From an uncultured Rhodospirillales bacterium (GTDB lineage: Bacteria; Pseudomonadota; Alphaproteobacteria; Acetobacterales; Acetobacteraceae): a DNA stretch of 64,000 nt. Each line of letters opens with the position of its first letter. Within the stretch, counting starts at the first letter, position 1. The notes beneath the pieces were generated by a model. It searched no databases and was not told the DNA's origin. It worked only from the letters and a program-made list of their open reading frames with translations. This document shows, in pieces, positions 16,057-24,567 of the stretch. The stretch lies in assembly GCA_903844135.1 (NCBI GenBank), contig CAIMSN010000071.1, positions 1-64,000 of the forward strand, written 5' to 3'. A program made the translations under genes and the position numbers.

Positions 16057-16871
16057 TGCGAGCGCAGCCCTTCACACGCCCGACCCTGATCGCCGCCGTT
16101 GAACTTCTCGAAGGCCATAGCCAGGCCCGCTTCAATCAGATGGTCCTGCGCCTGGGTCTGGAGGATGAAATCGGTTCGGGTACAGCGGTAAGCGTCGCCA
16201 AGAAGTGCGACATGCTCGGGCGCATCGTCGTCCAGCGATCCGATCAAGTCCTCGACACGCTCGATGGCAGCATGACACTCGGAGAAGCGGTGGTGCGTGA
16301 GGCCGTGCAGCTCCTCAGTGCCGAGCCCAGCTTTCCGAGGGAGACAGCGCTCAGTCGCGGTCTGGCCCGAGATGGCTATGTCGTGAGCTTCGACGATTAC
16401 GGCCGCAATCCGAAACTTCGGGCGGCCTTGCCTGGCGAGGTCCAGCTTCCTGAGACCGACGACGAGGTTCACCAGCTCCTCAAGTCGCTCCAGTTCATGA
16501 CGCCGCTTGGCCACCTTGATCAGGCGATCGAAGCCCATACGCGCGGCGATTGGGCGGCCTGCAACAGCCAACTGCGGACCTGTCTGGAGAGCTTGTTCGA
16601 CGACATCGCCCGGAACATCCGCCCCCAGGAGGCCGCCCAAAGACCTACCTACGAGAACCGCCGTGCGTTGCTGGCCGACATCGGTTTCCTTGCAGTCGAC
16701 CGGAACGAATGGACGGCCGACGGCAAGAATTACATCAATGGCCTGTTCAAGATGCTCCATACGGAGGGCTCGCACCCGGGCCTATCGGACGAGGATCACA
16801 GCACCTTCCGCCTGCACATCGTCCTCGTCACGGCCAGGACCTTCCTGCGCCGTCTCCACTATGGCCGTTGA
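16056..16871 (+). CDS. Hypothetical protein with Abi-C-like C-terminal domain
   Basis: A 271-residue protein. The N-terminal half contains a helical block (RFNQMVLRLGLEDEIGS). The C-terminal 120 residues (RGDWAACNSQLRTCLESLFDDI, then MLHTEGSHPGLSDEDHSTFR) resemble the abortive-infection C-terminal helical domain, a HEPN-like fold, although an RxxxxH motif is not evident. It is linked to vapC by TGATG and followed 2 bp later by the next gene. I infer a role in the same defence operon; the molecular function is not known. Confidence 0.55.
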   Translation: MRAQPFTRPTLIAAVELLEGHSQARFNQMVLRLGLEDEIGSGTAVSVAKKCDMLGRIVVQRSDQVLDTLDGSMTLGEAVVREAVQLLSAEPSFPRETALSRGLARDGYVVSFDDYGRNPKLRAALPGEVQLPETDDEVHQLLKSLQFMTPLGHLDQAIEAHTRGDWAACNSQLRTCLESLFDDIARNIRPQEAAQRPTYENRRALLADIGFLAVDRNEWTADGKNYINGLFKMLHTEGSHPGLSDEDHSTFRLHIVLVTARTFLRRLHYGR

Positions 16872-16873
16872 TC

Positions 16874-17899
16874 ATGTCGGAAAGCGCCACGAGCACAAAG
16901 TCCAAGCTCACCTTCCTGGAAACGGTCTATCCGCCGATTTCCAACCAGGAGGCCGTTTGGCTTGAAAATGACCCAGAGGTCGAGGAGCTGCTCCGGAAAA
17001 GCGACTTCTACATGATCGGCGGACGCGCAGAGGCCAAGTATGTCAACCTGGCCATCGATCCTGAGACCTATGTCGCGACGTTCGACTTCGCCGTCGGCGA
17101 CGACTTCCGCGACCCGGTGGAAATCCACATCCGCAACTTGCCGGCCGTCGCGGCCTCGAAAGCCGCCTCGTTCTGGATCGAGGGCGGCGAAAAGAACATC
17201 CGCGTCTGGGACGGCCCGATCGGCGAACCCGGCTCGAACGTGCTGGAATGGTTCACGACTGAGAAGCTGATCTGGGACCGATCTCGCGGCCGCACTGGCA
17301 TCGAGCGTTTTGACCGGCATCGCGAAGCCGCCACCTACGATCTCCTCTACGTTGGGATCGCCAAGGTCGGGGACAGCTTCGACCGTTTGATCAACAACGG
17401 CCACAAGGCCCGTATGCAAATCCTCGGGAACGAGCCGCAGCGCTATCCCGGTGCGCGCGTGACCGATGAGATCTACCTCTTCCTGTTCAACGTCCAACCG
17501 CTGATCATGACCACGTTCGAACCGGAGCATGCTTTCGAGGACGAGGATTTCAGCGGCGCCTTCGATGAGAAGCGGATCGTCGCGGACGCCGAGAAGGCTT
17601 TCGTCAGCCTCCTGAAGCCCGAATACAACGTGGTGAAGTTTGCCAGCTACCCGAAGGGGGCGGATGGCCTCTACGGCTCGGACTTCGTTCGCTACGGCTA
17701 CGTGATCTGCGAATCCATTTCCTTCAACACGGCGCATGGCCGGATTAGGGGAAGCCGGGACGCGGCCACCGGCTTCATCACCAATGGTGCCGACAGCATC
17801 TTCGTCGAAGGAGACGCCGTGAAGTTGTTCGTATCCGGCGTCGACTTCCCGGCGGAGCCCTCACCGGACCAGAAGGAAGAAGATCAGGGGGGCGTATGA
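16874..17899 (+). CDS. Hypothetical protein with GIY-YIG-like domain
   Basis: A 341-residue protein. YDLLYVGIAK (near residue 155), a following Arg/His-rich helix (FDRLINNGHKARMQIL) and a distal AEKAFVSLLKPEYNV (Glu, then KPxYN) are arranged as in GIY-YIG nucleases. The first strand lacks a canonical GIY, so activity is uncertain. The N-terminal 140 residues are beta-rich and unrecognised. The start at 16874 lies 2 bp after the previous stop. The end overlaps the TrlF-like gene by 4 bp. Confidence 0.55.
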   Translation: MSESATSTKSKLTFLETVYPPISNQEAVWLENDPEVEELLRKSDFYMIGGRAEAKYVNLAIDPETYVATFDFAVGDDFRDPVEIHIRNLPAVAASKAASFWIEGGEKNIRVWDGPIGEPGSNVLEWFTTEKLIWDRSRGRTGIERFDRHREAATYDLLYVGIAKVGDSFDRLINNGHKARMQILGNEPQRYPGARVTDEIYLFLFNVQPLIMTTFEPEHAFEDEDFSGAFDEKRIVADAEKAFVSLLKPEYNVVKFASYPKGADGLYGSDFVRYGYVICESISFNTAHGRIRGSRDAATGFITNGADSIFVEGDAVKLFVSGVDFPAEPSPDQKEEDQGGV

Positions 17900-20859
17900 T
17901 CAATCGCGGTTCGGAATGGCATCGTTGGGAGCCGCACATCCATGCGCCCGGCACTTTGTTCAACAACCAATTCAAAGGCCCGAGTGCCTGGAGCGACTAT
18001 TTCAGCAGCCTCGAAGAGGCGACGCCTGTGGTCCGCGCGATCGCGGTGACCGACTATTACTGTACCGACACCTATCAGCACGTCGTGCGGGAGATGAACG
18101 AAAACGGCCGCCTGCCGCAGGTCGCGCTCGTTTTCCCCAATGTCGAGTTGCGGCTCGACGTGGCGACCGTGAAAGAGCGTTGGACCAACATCCACCTTCT
18201 CGTCTGCCCCGATGATCCAAAACATGTGGCGGAGGTCGAGCGCTTTCTCAGCCGGCTGAGATTTGAAGCCTTCGGCGACAACTTTGCCTGCACCCGAGAA
18301 GACCTCGTCAAGCTGGGGCGAAAGTCCAAGCCGGAGCTGAGCGATGAGCGGGCCGCGTTCCGCCATGGGGCTTCGCAGTTCAAGGTCAACTTCGGAAAAC
18401 TGCGCGAGGAATACGGCAAGAGCGATTGGGCAAAAAAGAACATCCTAGTCGCTGTCGCAGGCGCCGAAACCGATGGCACGTCTGGCATCCGCGATGCCAA
18501 TGACGCAACCTTGCGTCAGGAAATCGAGAAGTTCGCGCACGTCATCTTTGCCAGCAGCCCAGCCCAACGCGATTTCTGGCTGGGGCGCAAAAGCGGCGTC
18601 GGCGAGGACGTGCTTCGCGAGCGCTACGACGGCTGCAAGCCATGCCTGCACGGCAGCGATGCGCATGAACAAGCGACCGTCGCCCAGCCCGATGGCAACC
18701 GCTATTCTTGGATTAAAGGCGCGCTCGAATTCGATGCGCTGCGCCAGGCCTATATAGATCCCGCCGGTCGGGCCTATGTCGGGCCCCATCCCCCTTTTCG
18801 GGCCACCCCCGCCCGCGTCATAGCGGAGATGGAATTGACGGGTGCGGACTGGGCGCAGACGCCTAGGCTCGCATTGAATCCCGGATTGGTCGCCATTATT
18901 GGCGCGCGGGGCTCTGGCAAGACCGCGCTCGCGGATGCGATCGCGGCGGGCTGCGACGCCACGGACGGTCGCTTGAGCAACGCGTCGTTTATCGTGCGGG
19001 CCCGTGAGCATCTCGGCGGCGCCGGCGTCCGGCTGACCTGGGAGACTGGGGATCCGTCGGTGCGCCCTTTGCTCGACGATGCCTTCGATCCGTCGCTCTA
19101 TCCGCGGGCGCGCTATCTTTCTCAGAAATTCGTTGAAGAGCTGTGCTCGGCTGACGGACTCAAAGACGAATTGCTGAGCGAGATCGAGCGGGTGATTTTC
19201 GAAGCACACAGGACGCTGGAACGCGACGATGCGACAGACTTCAGCGAGCTGCTGGAGCTTCGAACGACGGTGTTGCGCGATAACCGCTATCGAGACGAGG
19301 AGGCCATTGGCACCCTTTCCGATCAGGTCGGGCTCGAGCGCGAGAAGCAAAGCCAGATCGCCGGCCTGAAATCGCAAATCAGTCAGAAGGACGCGCTGAT
19401 CGCCGGCTATATCAAGAGCCGAGACAAGCTGGTGACCGCAGGCAGCGTGGAACGGATCGCGCGGCTGAACGCGCTGGCCGAAGCTGCCGATCATGTCCGT
19501 ACGCAGATTCGGTTGTGGTCGCAGGAATGCCAAGCTCTGCGGTCTCTACAGAATGACGTGTCGGATTTCCGAACCAATCGCGCGCCCATGGCGCTGCGCA
19601 CGAGCAAGCAGACCTTCGTCGGCGCGCATCTGGATGACAAGGCGTGGGAGGCGTTCCAGCAGACTTACGCCGGCAATGTCGACGGGACGTTGACCGAACG
19701 GATGGCAAGGGCCGATCGGCAGGCAGCCACATGGCGGGGTAAGGAGCACCCACGCAAGGCGAGCGATCAGGACCCCTACGTCGCGGATGACGCCGAGTTG
19801 AAGCGATTGTCGCTCGGCGAACTGGAGGCCGAGATCGGCCGCATTCAGCGCCTCATCAACATCGATACCGACACCGCCAATCGCCTGAAAACGATCACCA
19901 CCAAGATTGGAGATGAGAATGCCGCGCTGAAGCGCCTGAAGGATACGCTGGCCGATTGTGAAGGCGCCGCGGCGCGCACTACCCAGCTCCAAACAGATCG
20001 AGAACTGGCCTATTTGCGGGTCTTCGAGTCGATCGTTGCGGAAGAGCAAGTGCTGCATGCACTGTATCGCCCGCTCATGGATCGGCTCGCGCAGGCGTCG
20101 GGTACGCTGCGTAAATTGTCGTTCTCGGTGTCTCGCCATGCGGACGTACATCGCTGGGCGACGGAGGGCGAAGGCCTGTTCGACAAGCGACGCACCGGCC
20201 CCTTCAAAGGCGTCGGTACGTTGGAGGCCTGGGCCGCTGCGCTGCTGAAGCCAGCCTGGGAATCAGGGGATCCGAAAGCTGTTGCCGAGGCCATGGCGGG
20301 ATTTCGTCAGGCCCATCAGGCCGAGTTGCTCGATCTCTCGGAGGTGCCGCGGTCACAGCAAGCTGATTATCGTTCCTGGCTGAGACGGTTCGCCAAATGG
20401 CTTTATGGCACCAACCATATCGAGATCAGCTACAGCATCGACTACGAAGCCGTAGATATCCGGAAGCTCTCGCCGGGCACGCGCGGCATCGTCCTGCTGC
20501 TACTCTATCTCGCCCTGGACGACAGCGATGACCGCCCGCTGATCATTGACCAGCCGGAGGAGAACCTCGATCCGAAATCGATCTTCGACGAGCTGGTCGA
20601 GCTATTCATCGCCGCGAAGAATGTGCGTCAGGTCATTATGGTGACCCACAACGCGAATCTCGTCGTCAACACGGACGCCGATCAGGTCATCGTCGCGTTT
20701 TCCGGCACCCATACGCCCGGCAAGCTACCGCCCATCCGGTATCTGTCCGGTGGCCTCGAAAACGCGGAGATGCGGAAGCATGTGTGCGACATCCTCGAAG
20801 GTGGCGACCGCGCCTTCAAAGAGCGCGCGCGACGACTTCGTGTCCGCCTCGATCGATGA
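17896..20859 (+). CDS. TrlF-family PHP-domain / SMC-like AAA ATPase
   Basis: A 987-residue protein. Residues 1-300 form a PHP-type phosphoesterase domain (EPHIHAPG, FPNVELRLDV, HGSDAHEQ). Walker A IIGARGSGKTALADAI lies near 335. A coiled-coil region spans about 430-720. Then come the ABC signature LSPGTRGIVLLLLYLAL, Walker B PLIIDQPEENLDP and an H-loop VTHNANLVV. This PHP plus SMC/RecN-like plan is that of TrlF-family ATPases found in defence islands; a DNA-binding or DNA-cleaving sensor is the likely role. It overlaps both neighbours by ATGA. Confidence 0.85.
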   Translation: MINRGSEWHRWEPHIHAPGTLFNNQFKGPSAWSDYFSSLEEATPVVRAIAVTDYYCTDTYQHVVREMNENGRLPQVALVFPNVELRLDVATVKERWTNIHLLVCPDDPKHVAEVERFLSRLRFEAFGDNFACTREDLVKLGRKSKPELSDERAAFRHGASQFKVNFGKLREEYGKSDWAKKNILVAVAGAETDGTSGIRDANDATLRQEIEKFAHVIFASSPAQRDFWLGRKSGVGEDVLRERYDGCKPCLHGSDAHEQATVAQPDGNRYSWIKGALEFDALRQAYIDPAGRAYVGPHPPFRATPARVIAEMELTGADWAQTPRLALNPGLVAIIGARGSGKTALADAIAAGCDATDGRLSNASFIVRAREHLGGAGVRLTWETGDPSVRPLLDDAFDPSLYPRARYLSQKFVEELCSADGLKDELLSEIERVIFEAHRTLERDDATDFSELLELRTTVLRDNRYRDEEAIGTLSDQVGLEREKQSQIAGLKSQISQKDALIAGYIKSRDKLVTAGSVERIARLNALAEAADHVRTQIRLWSQECQALRSLQNDVSDFRTNRAPMALRTSKQTFVGAHLDDKAWEAFQQTYAGNVDGTLTERMARADRQAATWRGKEHPRKASDQDPYVADDAELKRLSLGELEAEIGRIQRLINIDTDTANRLKTITTKIGDENAALKRLKDTLADCEGAAARTTQLQTDRELAYLRVFESIVAEEQVLHALYRPLMDRLAQASGTLRKLSFSVSRHADVHRWATEGEGLFDKRRTGPFKGVGTLEAWAAALLKPAWESGDPKAVAEAMAGFRQAHQAELLDLSEVPRSQQADYRSWLRRFAKWLYGTNHIEISYSIDYEAVDIRKLSPGTRGIVLLLLYLALDDSDDRPLIIDQPEENLDPKSIFDELVELFIAAKNVRQVIMVTHNANLVVNTDADQVIVAFSGTHTPGKLPPIRYLSGGLENAEMRKHVCDILEGGDRAFKERARRLRVRLDR

Positions 20860-22457
20860 GGGCGCTCAACGAGGTGGAAAGCGACCTAGATCCCGATCGC
20901 ATTGGTCGCATCGGCGAACGCCACTTCGAGGTACTCTGCGAACGCGCTGGCCTCTATTGCAACAAAAGCGCTGTCGACGTGATGGGTTGGGATTTCATCG
21001 TAGAATTCCCGATGGCGCCGGCCGGCCAAGCCGTCCCTCTCGATCAACGCCCGACCAATGCCGCCCGGGTCCAGTTGAAGTCGACGCTCGGCCGCGCCGG
21101 AAATCGAATCCGCCTCAGCCTGTCCGCCATCGACCGCCTGGCCAAGGACCCGCGCCCCGCTCTGATCGTCGTGTTTCGCCTGCGGGCTGATGGTGAACTT
21201 CAGTCCGGTTATCTTGTCCACCTTATCGGCAGTGAGCTTGCCCGCGTTCTCAGGCGGTTGCGAGCAGCGGAGGCCCGCAAGGCCCACGACATCAACCACA
21301 CCGATATCAGCTACGACTATGAGAAAGTCGGGGTGCGCTTCGAGCCGACTCCCACCGGCTTATTGGCGGCCCTGAGTACAGCCTGCGGTGAAGACCCAGC
21401 CGCCTATACAATCGAGAAGCAACGGCAGCTTGTTGAACTTGGTTATGAGAACGGCCATTTTGAGGCCGAGGCCCTCATCCAGATCGAGGGCCCGGAGCAT
21501 TTCAGCAATCTGTTGCTTGGTCTCGCGCCCTTGAAGCCGCACCGGCTTCGGGTGTTCGACAGCAGGTTCGGCATACGTCTTCCCTACCAAGGCACGCTGT
21601 TCGACGACCTCGAGGAGTTACGTCTTACGCCACCTACACTGGGTTCATGCGAGATTTCGGTCCGTGGCCCGGGCTTCGGGCAAGCGGCGCGGTTCGACGG
21701 CGAAATGTTCATTGGCCCACCGATGGCCGAGCCGCACGGCGCAGAGCTTCTCATCCGCACTTCAGACTTCATCATCCGGCTGACACCGCCGGCGCTTAAA
21801 TTCGAAAGCGTCGGTTCGATCGATGACATGGAACATACCCTGGAAGAGTGGGCGGAGCTGCTTCGTGCGCTCACGCTCATGACAACCGGGCGAGCGACGC
21901 TGACGATCGCCGGGAACGACCGGATTCCAGCGGTTACCTTCCCCGTCGATCAATCCGTCACCGGACCGTACCTTGAGGAGTTGCCTGTTATCTCCGAGTT
22001 TGTGGATGGTTGGCTGCGCCTGCTTGCCAACGCAGGCATCCGCTCTACCGTCAGTTTCAAGTTCGATGCGTTCTGGCAGTCCAATGAAGCACGCATGGCC
22101 GTGGACATCCTGCTCAGGCCGAAATCGCTGGCCCGTTTCGAGTTCCAGAACCTTGAGATCGAAGACTCTTCGTCACTGCCTGTAGGGCTGTATTTCAACA
22201 GCACGTCGTTTGCCGACACGAGCATAACCTTTAGCACCAAGGTCTTCTTCGAGAAGACTGACGATCCCGAATGGGGATATCGGTCGACCGGCTTCGAAGC
22301 CCTCGACGTTCGACCCCAGGTGGCCGACCTTGAAGAATACGGAATGGACCAGGCGGCCGCTTGCGATCTAAAACTCCTCATCGACCCGAGGAACATCACA
22401 TTGACGCCGCAGGGAAACACCCCTGAGGCGTCCAATACATCCGAGGACGTAAAGTAA
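20856..22457 (+). CDS. Hypothetical protein with N-terminal PD-(D/E)XK-like domain
   Basis: A 533-residue protein starting at the ATG that overlaps the TrlF stop. Residues 10-110 contain the nuclease pattern: Glu in GRIGERHFEVL, Asp in VMGWDFIVEF and RVQLKSTLG (QxK), close to DUF4365/Mrr-like endonuclease domains. The rest has repeated beta-rich segments without a recognised family. Its position directly after a TrlF-like ATPase suggests a nuclease or target-binding subunit of the same system. Confidence 0.6.
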   Translation: MRALNEVESDLDPDRIGRIGERHFEVLCERAGLYCNKSAVDVMGWDFIVEFPMAPAGQAVPLDQRPTNAARVQLKSTLGRAGNRIRLSLSAIDRLAKDPRPALIVVFRLRADGELQSGYLVHLIGSELARVLRRLRAAEARKAHDINHTDISYDYEKVGVRFEPTPTGLLAALSTACGEDPAAYTIEKQRQLVELGYENGHFEAEALIQIEGPEHFSNLLLGLAPLKPHRLRVFDSRFGIRLPYQGTLFDDLEELRLTPPTLGSCEISVRGPGFGQAARFDGEMFIGPPMAEPHGAELLIRTSDFIIRLTPPALKFESVGSIDDMEHTLEEWAELLRALTLMTTGRATLTIAGNDRIPAVTFPVDQSVTGPYLEELPVISEFVDGWLRLLANAGIRSTVSFKFDAFWQSNEARMAVDILLRPKSLARFEFQNLEIEDSSSLPVGLYFNSTSFADTSITFSTKVFFEKTDDPEWGYRSTGFEALDVRPQVADLEEYGMDQAAACDLKLLIDPRNITLTPQGNTPEASNTSEDVK

Positions 22458-22459
22458 TT

Positions 22460-22475
22460 GGCGGCGGCCGCCGCC
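22460..22475 (+). repeat. 16-bp perfect palindrome between two defence genes
   Basis: GGCGGCGGCCGCCGCC is fully self-complementary and sits in the 33-bp gap before the HEPN gene. It could form an RNA hairpin that dampens read-through, or act as a site for a DNA-binding protein. There is no U tract, so it is not a classical terminator. Confidence 0.3.
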
Positions 22476-22490
22476 TAGGAGCGGCACCAA

Positions 22491-22991
22491 ATGAGCATGC
22501 CATGGCTATTGGCGAAGGCCCCAGGATTTCAGGCGCTGCCCGACGCAGATCGCGCAGCGATCTTCGATTTCACCTTCCTGTGGAGTCTCTTCGAGGCGCA
22601 GGTGATGGGCAACTTCGCGCGAGCGGACCTGATCTGCACAAAGGTCGACGAATGGCGTGACGCAGGCGCGCTTGATGCGGATGAGTACGCGGCAGAGTTG
22701 GCCTATTTCCGGGAGCGCTATTTCGCCAACGGCGCCCTCACCCACCACTTTGAGCATCTCCACCTGCGGCCCGCCGACCAGCCCGCTGTGGTCCAATCGG
22801 TGCTCGACGGCAGCAATGACGACCCGCGCGACCGGCTCGCGACGGTGCTGATGATTGTCTGGCGCTTCCGCAACAATCTCTTCCATGGCGCCAAATGGGC
22901 TTACCAGCTTCAGGGTCAGCGCTCGAACTTCACGCACGCGAATGCCGTTCTGATGCGGCTCCTTGAACGGCACGGACAGTTGGCCGCGTAA
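22491..22991 (+). CDS. HEPN-domain protein, candidate ribonuclease effector
   Basis: A 166-residue all-helical protein. WRFRNNLFHGAKW near residue 125 contains RNNLFH, an Rx4-6H motif of HEPN RNases. Earlier helices (FTFLWSLFEAQVMGNFARADLI) fit the rest of the fold. AGGAG lies 10 nt before the ATG. It ends the VapBC-TrlF operon, so it may be the effector, possibly held inactive by an upstream partner. The operon role is inferred. Confidence 0.65.
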   Translation: MSMPWLLAKAPGFQALPDADRAAIFDFTFLWSLFEAQVMGNFARADLICTKVDEWRDAGALDADEYAAELAYFRERYFANGALTHHFEHLHLRPADQPAVVQSVLDGSNDDPRDRLATVLMIVWRFRNNLFHGAKWAYQLQGQRSNFTHANAVLMRLLERHGQLAA

Positions 22992-23014
22992 CCCTTACCT
23001 ATATATTCCTTTGA

Positions 23015-23080
23015 GGGGAACGCCTTCCCCTGCGGCCGAGCCTTTGGTCTCAGCCGACCCCTTCTGCGGGAGACCCCGCA
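23015..23080 (+). other. Two short hairpins upstream of the DUF932 leader
   Basis: GGGGAA-CGCC-TTCCCC (23015-23030) and TGCGGG-AGAC-CCCGCA (23065-23080) can each form a 6-bp stem. They lie between the HEPN stop and the conserved 82-nt leader. The second is followed by ACGCCCCTTTT, so it may end transcription from the defence operon. Confidence 0.35.
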
Positions 23081-23091
23081 ACGCCCCTTTT

Positions 23092-23173
23092 AGAGTGAGA
23101 GGACGGACGGCTTCGCCATGACGGGTTGAAGACTGGAGGAGAGGCCTCCGGCGCCCGTCGTGGAGTTTGAGCT
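23092..23173 (+). promoter_or_regulatory. Conserved 82-nt leader, copy 1 (before the DUF932 gene)
   Basis: Starts agagtgagagg and runs to the ATG at 23174. It closely matches 24486-24567, which also ends exactly at a start codon. Shared blocks include agagtgagag, tgacg-gttga-g, gagaggc, cggcgc-cgtcg and ggagt. A small stem ggagg/cctcc lies in the middle. Candidate 5'-UTR regulatory RNA or shared translation-control element. Confidence 0.45.
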
Positions 23174-24370
23174 ATGACCCAAGTGGAAGTTCTCAGCGCC
23201 GATCGCGACCGGGCCGGCGGATACAGAGTAGACCTCGGCCGCGGCGAGCGGATCGGCCGCGTGTCCTCCGAATGGTTTTCGAGGCCCGCTGACGAGCGTT
23301 ACCTTTCCCTGTCCGACCTCTATGCCGCCGTGCATGGACGGACCGAGCGTAGCCGCACCCGAACCGTCGAGAGCGCGGCGATCCGGGTAGACGCCAGCCG
23401 CGACGATGCCGAGCGCCTGGCGCTGATGCTGCCCGGCTCGGATGCGCCGATCGCGCCGACCCACTGGAGCTTCGGCCAGCTCGCCGGCCTGGTCGGTGCG
23501 CCGGCGGCCTATCTGCGCCAGCTTCCGGCACCGCTGGCCGGCATCAACCTGCAATATGGGCTGACCTCCCATCGCGCCGAGCAGGTGAAGACGCTGGAGA
23601 TCGAAGATGGCCGCGTTGAGCTGCGCGCCGTCACCGGCCCCGACTATGGCCGCATCTTCGACCACGAGTTGGTCGCGGCCGTGCAGCGCATCGCCGGCAA
23701 CGGCACGGGCGATACCCGTTGGAAGGTGCCCGGCGTGCTCGACTGGTCGACCGGCATCTACAATCCGCGCGTCGACATCACCCAGGACACCACGACGCTC
23801 TACGCCTCGGACCGCGACGTATTCCTCTTCTTAGTCGACGACCTCAACCCCATCGAGGCCGGCCGGTTGCCCGATGGCTCGCCGGACCTTTATTTCCGCG
23901 GCTTCTACTGCTGGAATTCCGAGGTGGGCGCGAAGACGCTCGGCATGGCGAGCTTCTATCTCCGGGCGGTCTGCCAAAATCGGAATCTGTGGGGCGTCGA
24001 GGATTTCGAGGAGATCACCATCCGCCACTCGAAATACGCCGCTTCCCGCTTCGCGCATGAGGCGGCGCCGGCGCTGACCCGCTTCGCTAATTCCTCGCCG
24101 CTCCCCTTCGTCAATGGCATCAGAGCGGCCCGGGAAAAGATCGTCGCCCGCTCCGACGAGGACCGCAGCGACTTCCTGCGCAAGCGCGGCTTCTCCAAGG
24201 CCGAGACGGCGAAGATCATCGAGACCGTCTTGACCGAGGAAGGCCGCAAGCCCGAGAGCGTCTTCGACTTCGTGCAGGGCATCACCGCGGTCGCGCGGGA
24301 TAAGACTCAGCAGGACGCGCGGCTCGACCTGGAGGCGCGGGCCAAGAAGCTGCTCGACCGGGCGGCCTGA
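23174..24370 (+). CDS. DUF932 domain-containing protein
   Basis: A 398-residue protein of the DUF932 (phage/plasmid-like) family. Typical features are WSFGQLAGLVGAPAAYLRQLP near residue 100, the GPDYGRIFDHELV block, and a long middle region (YFRGFYCWNSEVGAKTLG). DUF932 proteins are common on ICEs and plasmids next to ParB-like and single-strand-annealing genes. Their role is unclear, perhaps in handling incoming DNA. It shares its leader with the following ParB gene. Confidence 0.85.
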   Translation: MTQVEVLSADRDRAGGYRVDLGRGERIGRVSSEWFSRPADERYLSLSDLYAAVHGRTERSRTRTVESAAIRVDASRDDAERLALMLPGSDAPIAPTHWSFGQLAGLVGAPAAYLRQLPAPLAGINLQYGLTSHRAEQVKTLEIEDGRVELRAVTGPDYGRIFDHELVAAVQRIAGNGTGDTRWKVPGVLDWSTGIYNPRVDITQDTTTLYASDRDVFLFLVDDLNPIEAGRLPDGSPDLYFRGFYCWNSEVGAKTLGMASFYLRAVCQNRNLWGVEDFEEITIRHSKYAASRFAHEAAPALTRFANSSPLPFVNGIRAAREKIVARSDEDRSDFLRKRGFSKAETAKIIETVLTEEGRKPESVFDFVQGITAVARDKTQQDARLDLEARAKKLLDRAA

Positions 24371-24485
24371 GTCCCGGAAAGCCGGAGATGCGGAAAGGCG
24401 TGTCTCCGGCTTTCAGCCGATGCCGGCGAATTGGGAGTCGAAGGTGCGCTAATTGGAAGTCGTCGGTTCTGCGGCGCTGCCCTCC

Positions 24486-24567
24486 AGAGTGAGAGGGCGG
24501 CGCTGCGCTTCGTGACGAGTTGATGCCGAGAGAGAGGCTTTCGGCGCTCGTCGCGGAGTACATCCCG
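24486..24567 (+). promoter_or_regulatory. Conserved 82-nt leader, copy 2 (before the large ParB gene)
   Basis: Same length as 23092-23173 and the same blocks, ending at the ATG at 24568. A possible stem is gccga/tcggc around the gagagagagg loop. The match up to 24568 supports this ATG rather than the upstream in-frame ATG at 24520, which lies inside the leader. Confidence 0.45.

Noticed and set aside
22992-23173. CRISPR-like or tRNA-like structure suggested by repeated hairpins
   Set aside because: The hairpins are different from each other, and no repeat-spacer pattern or tRNA arms can be built.
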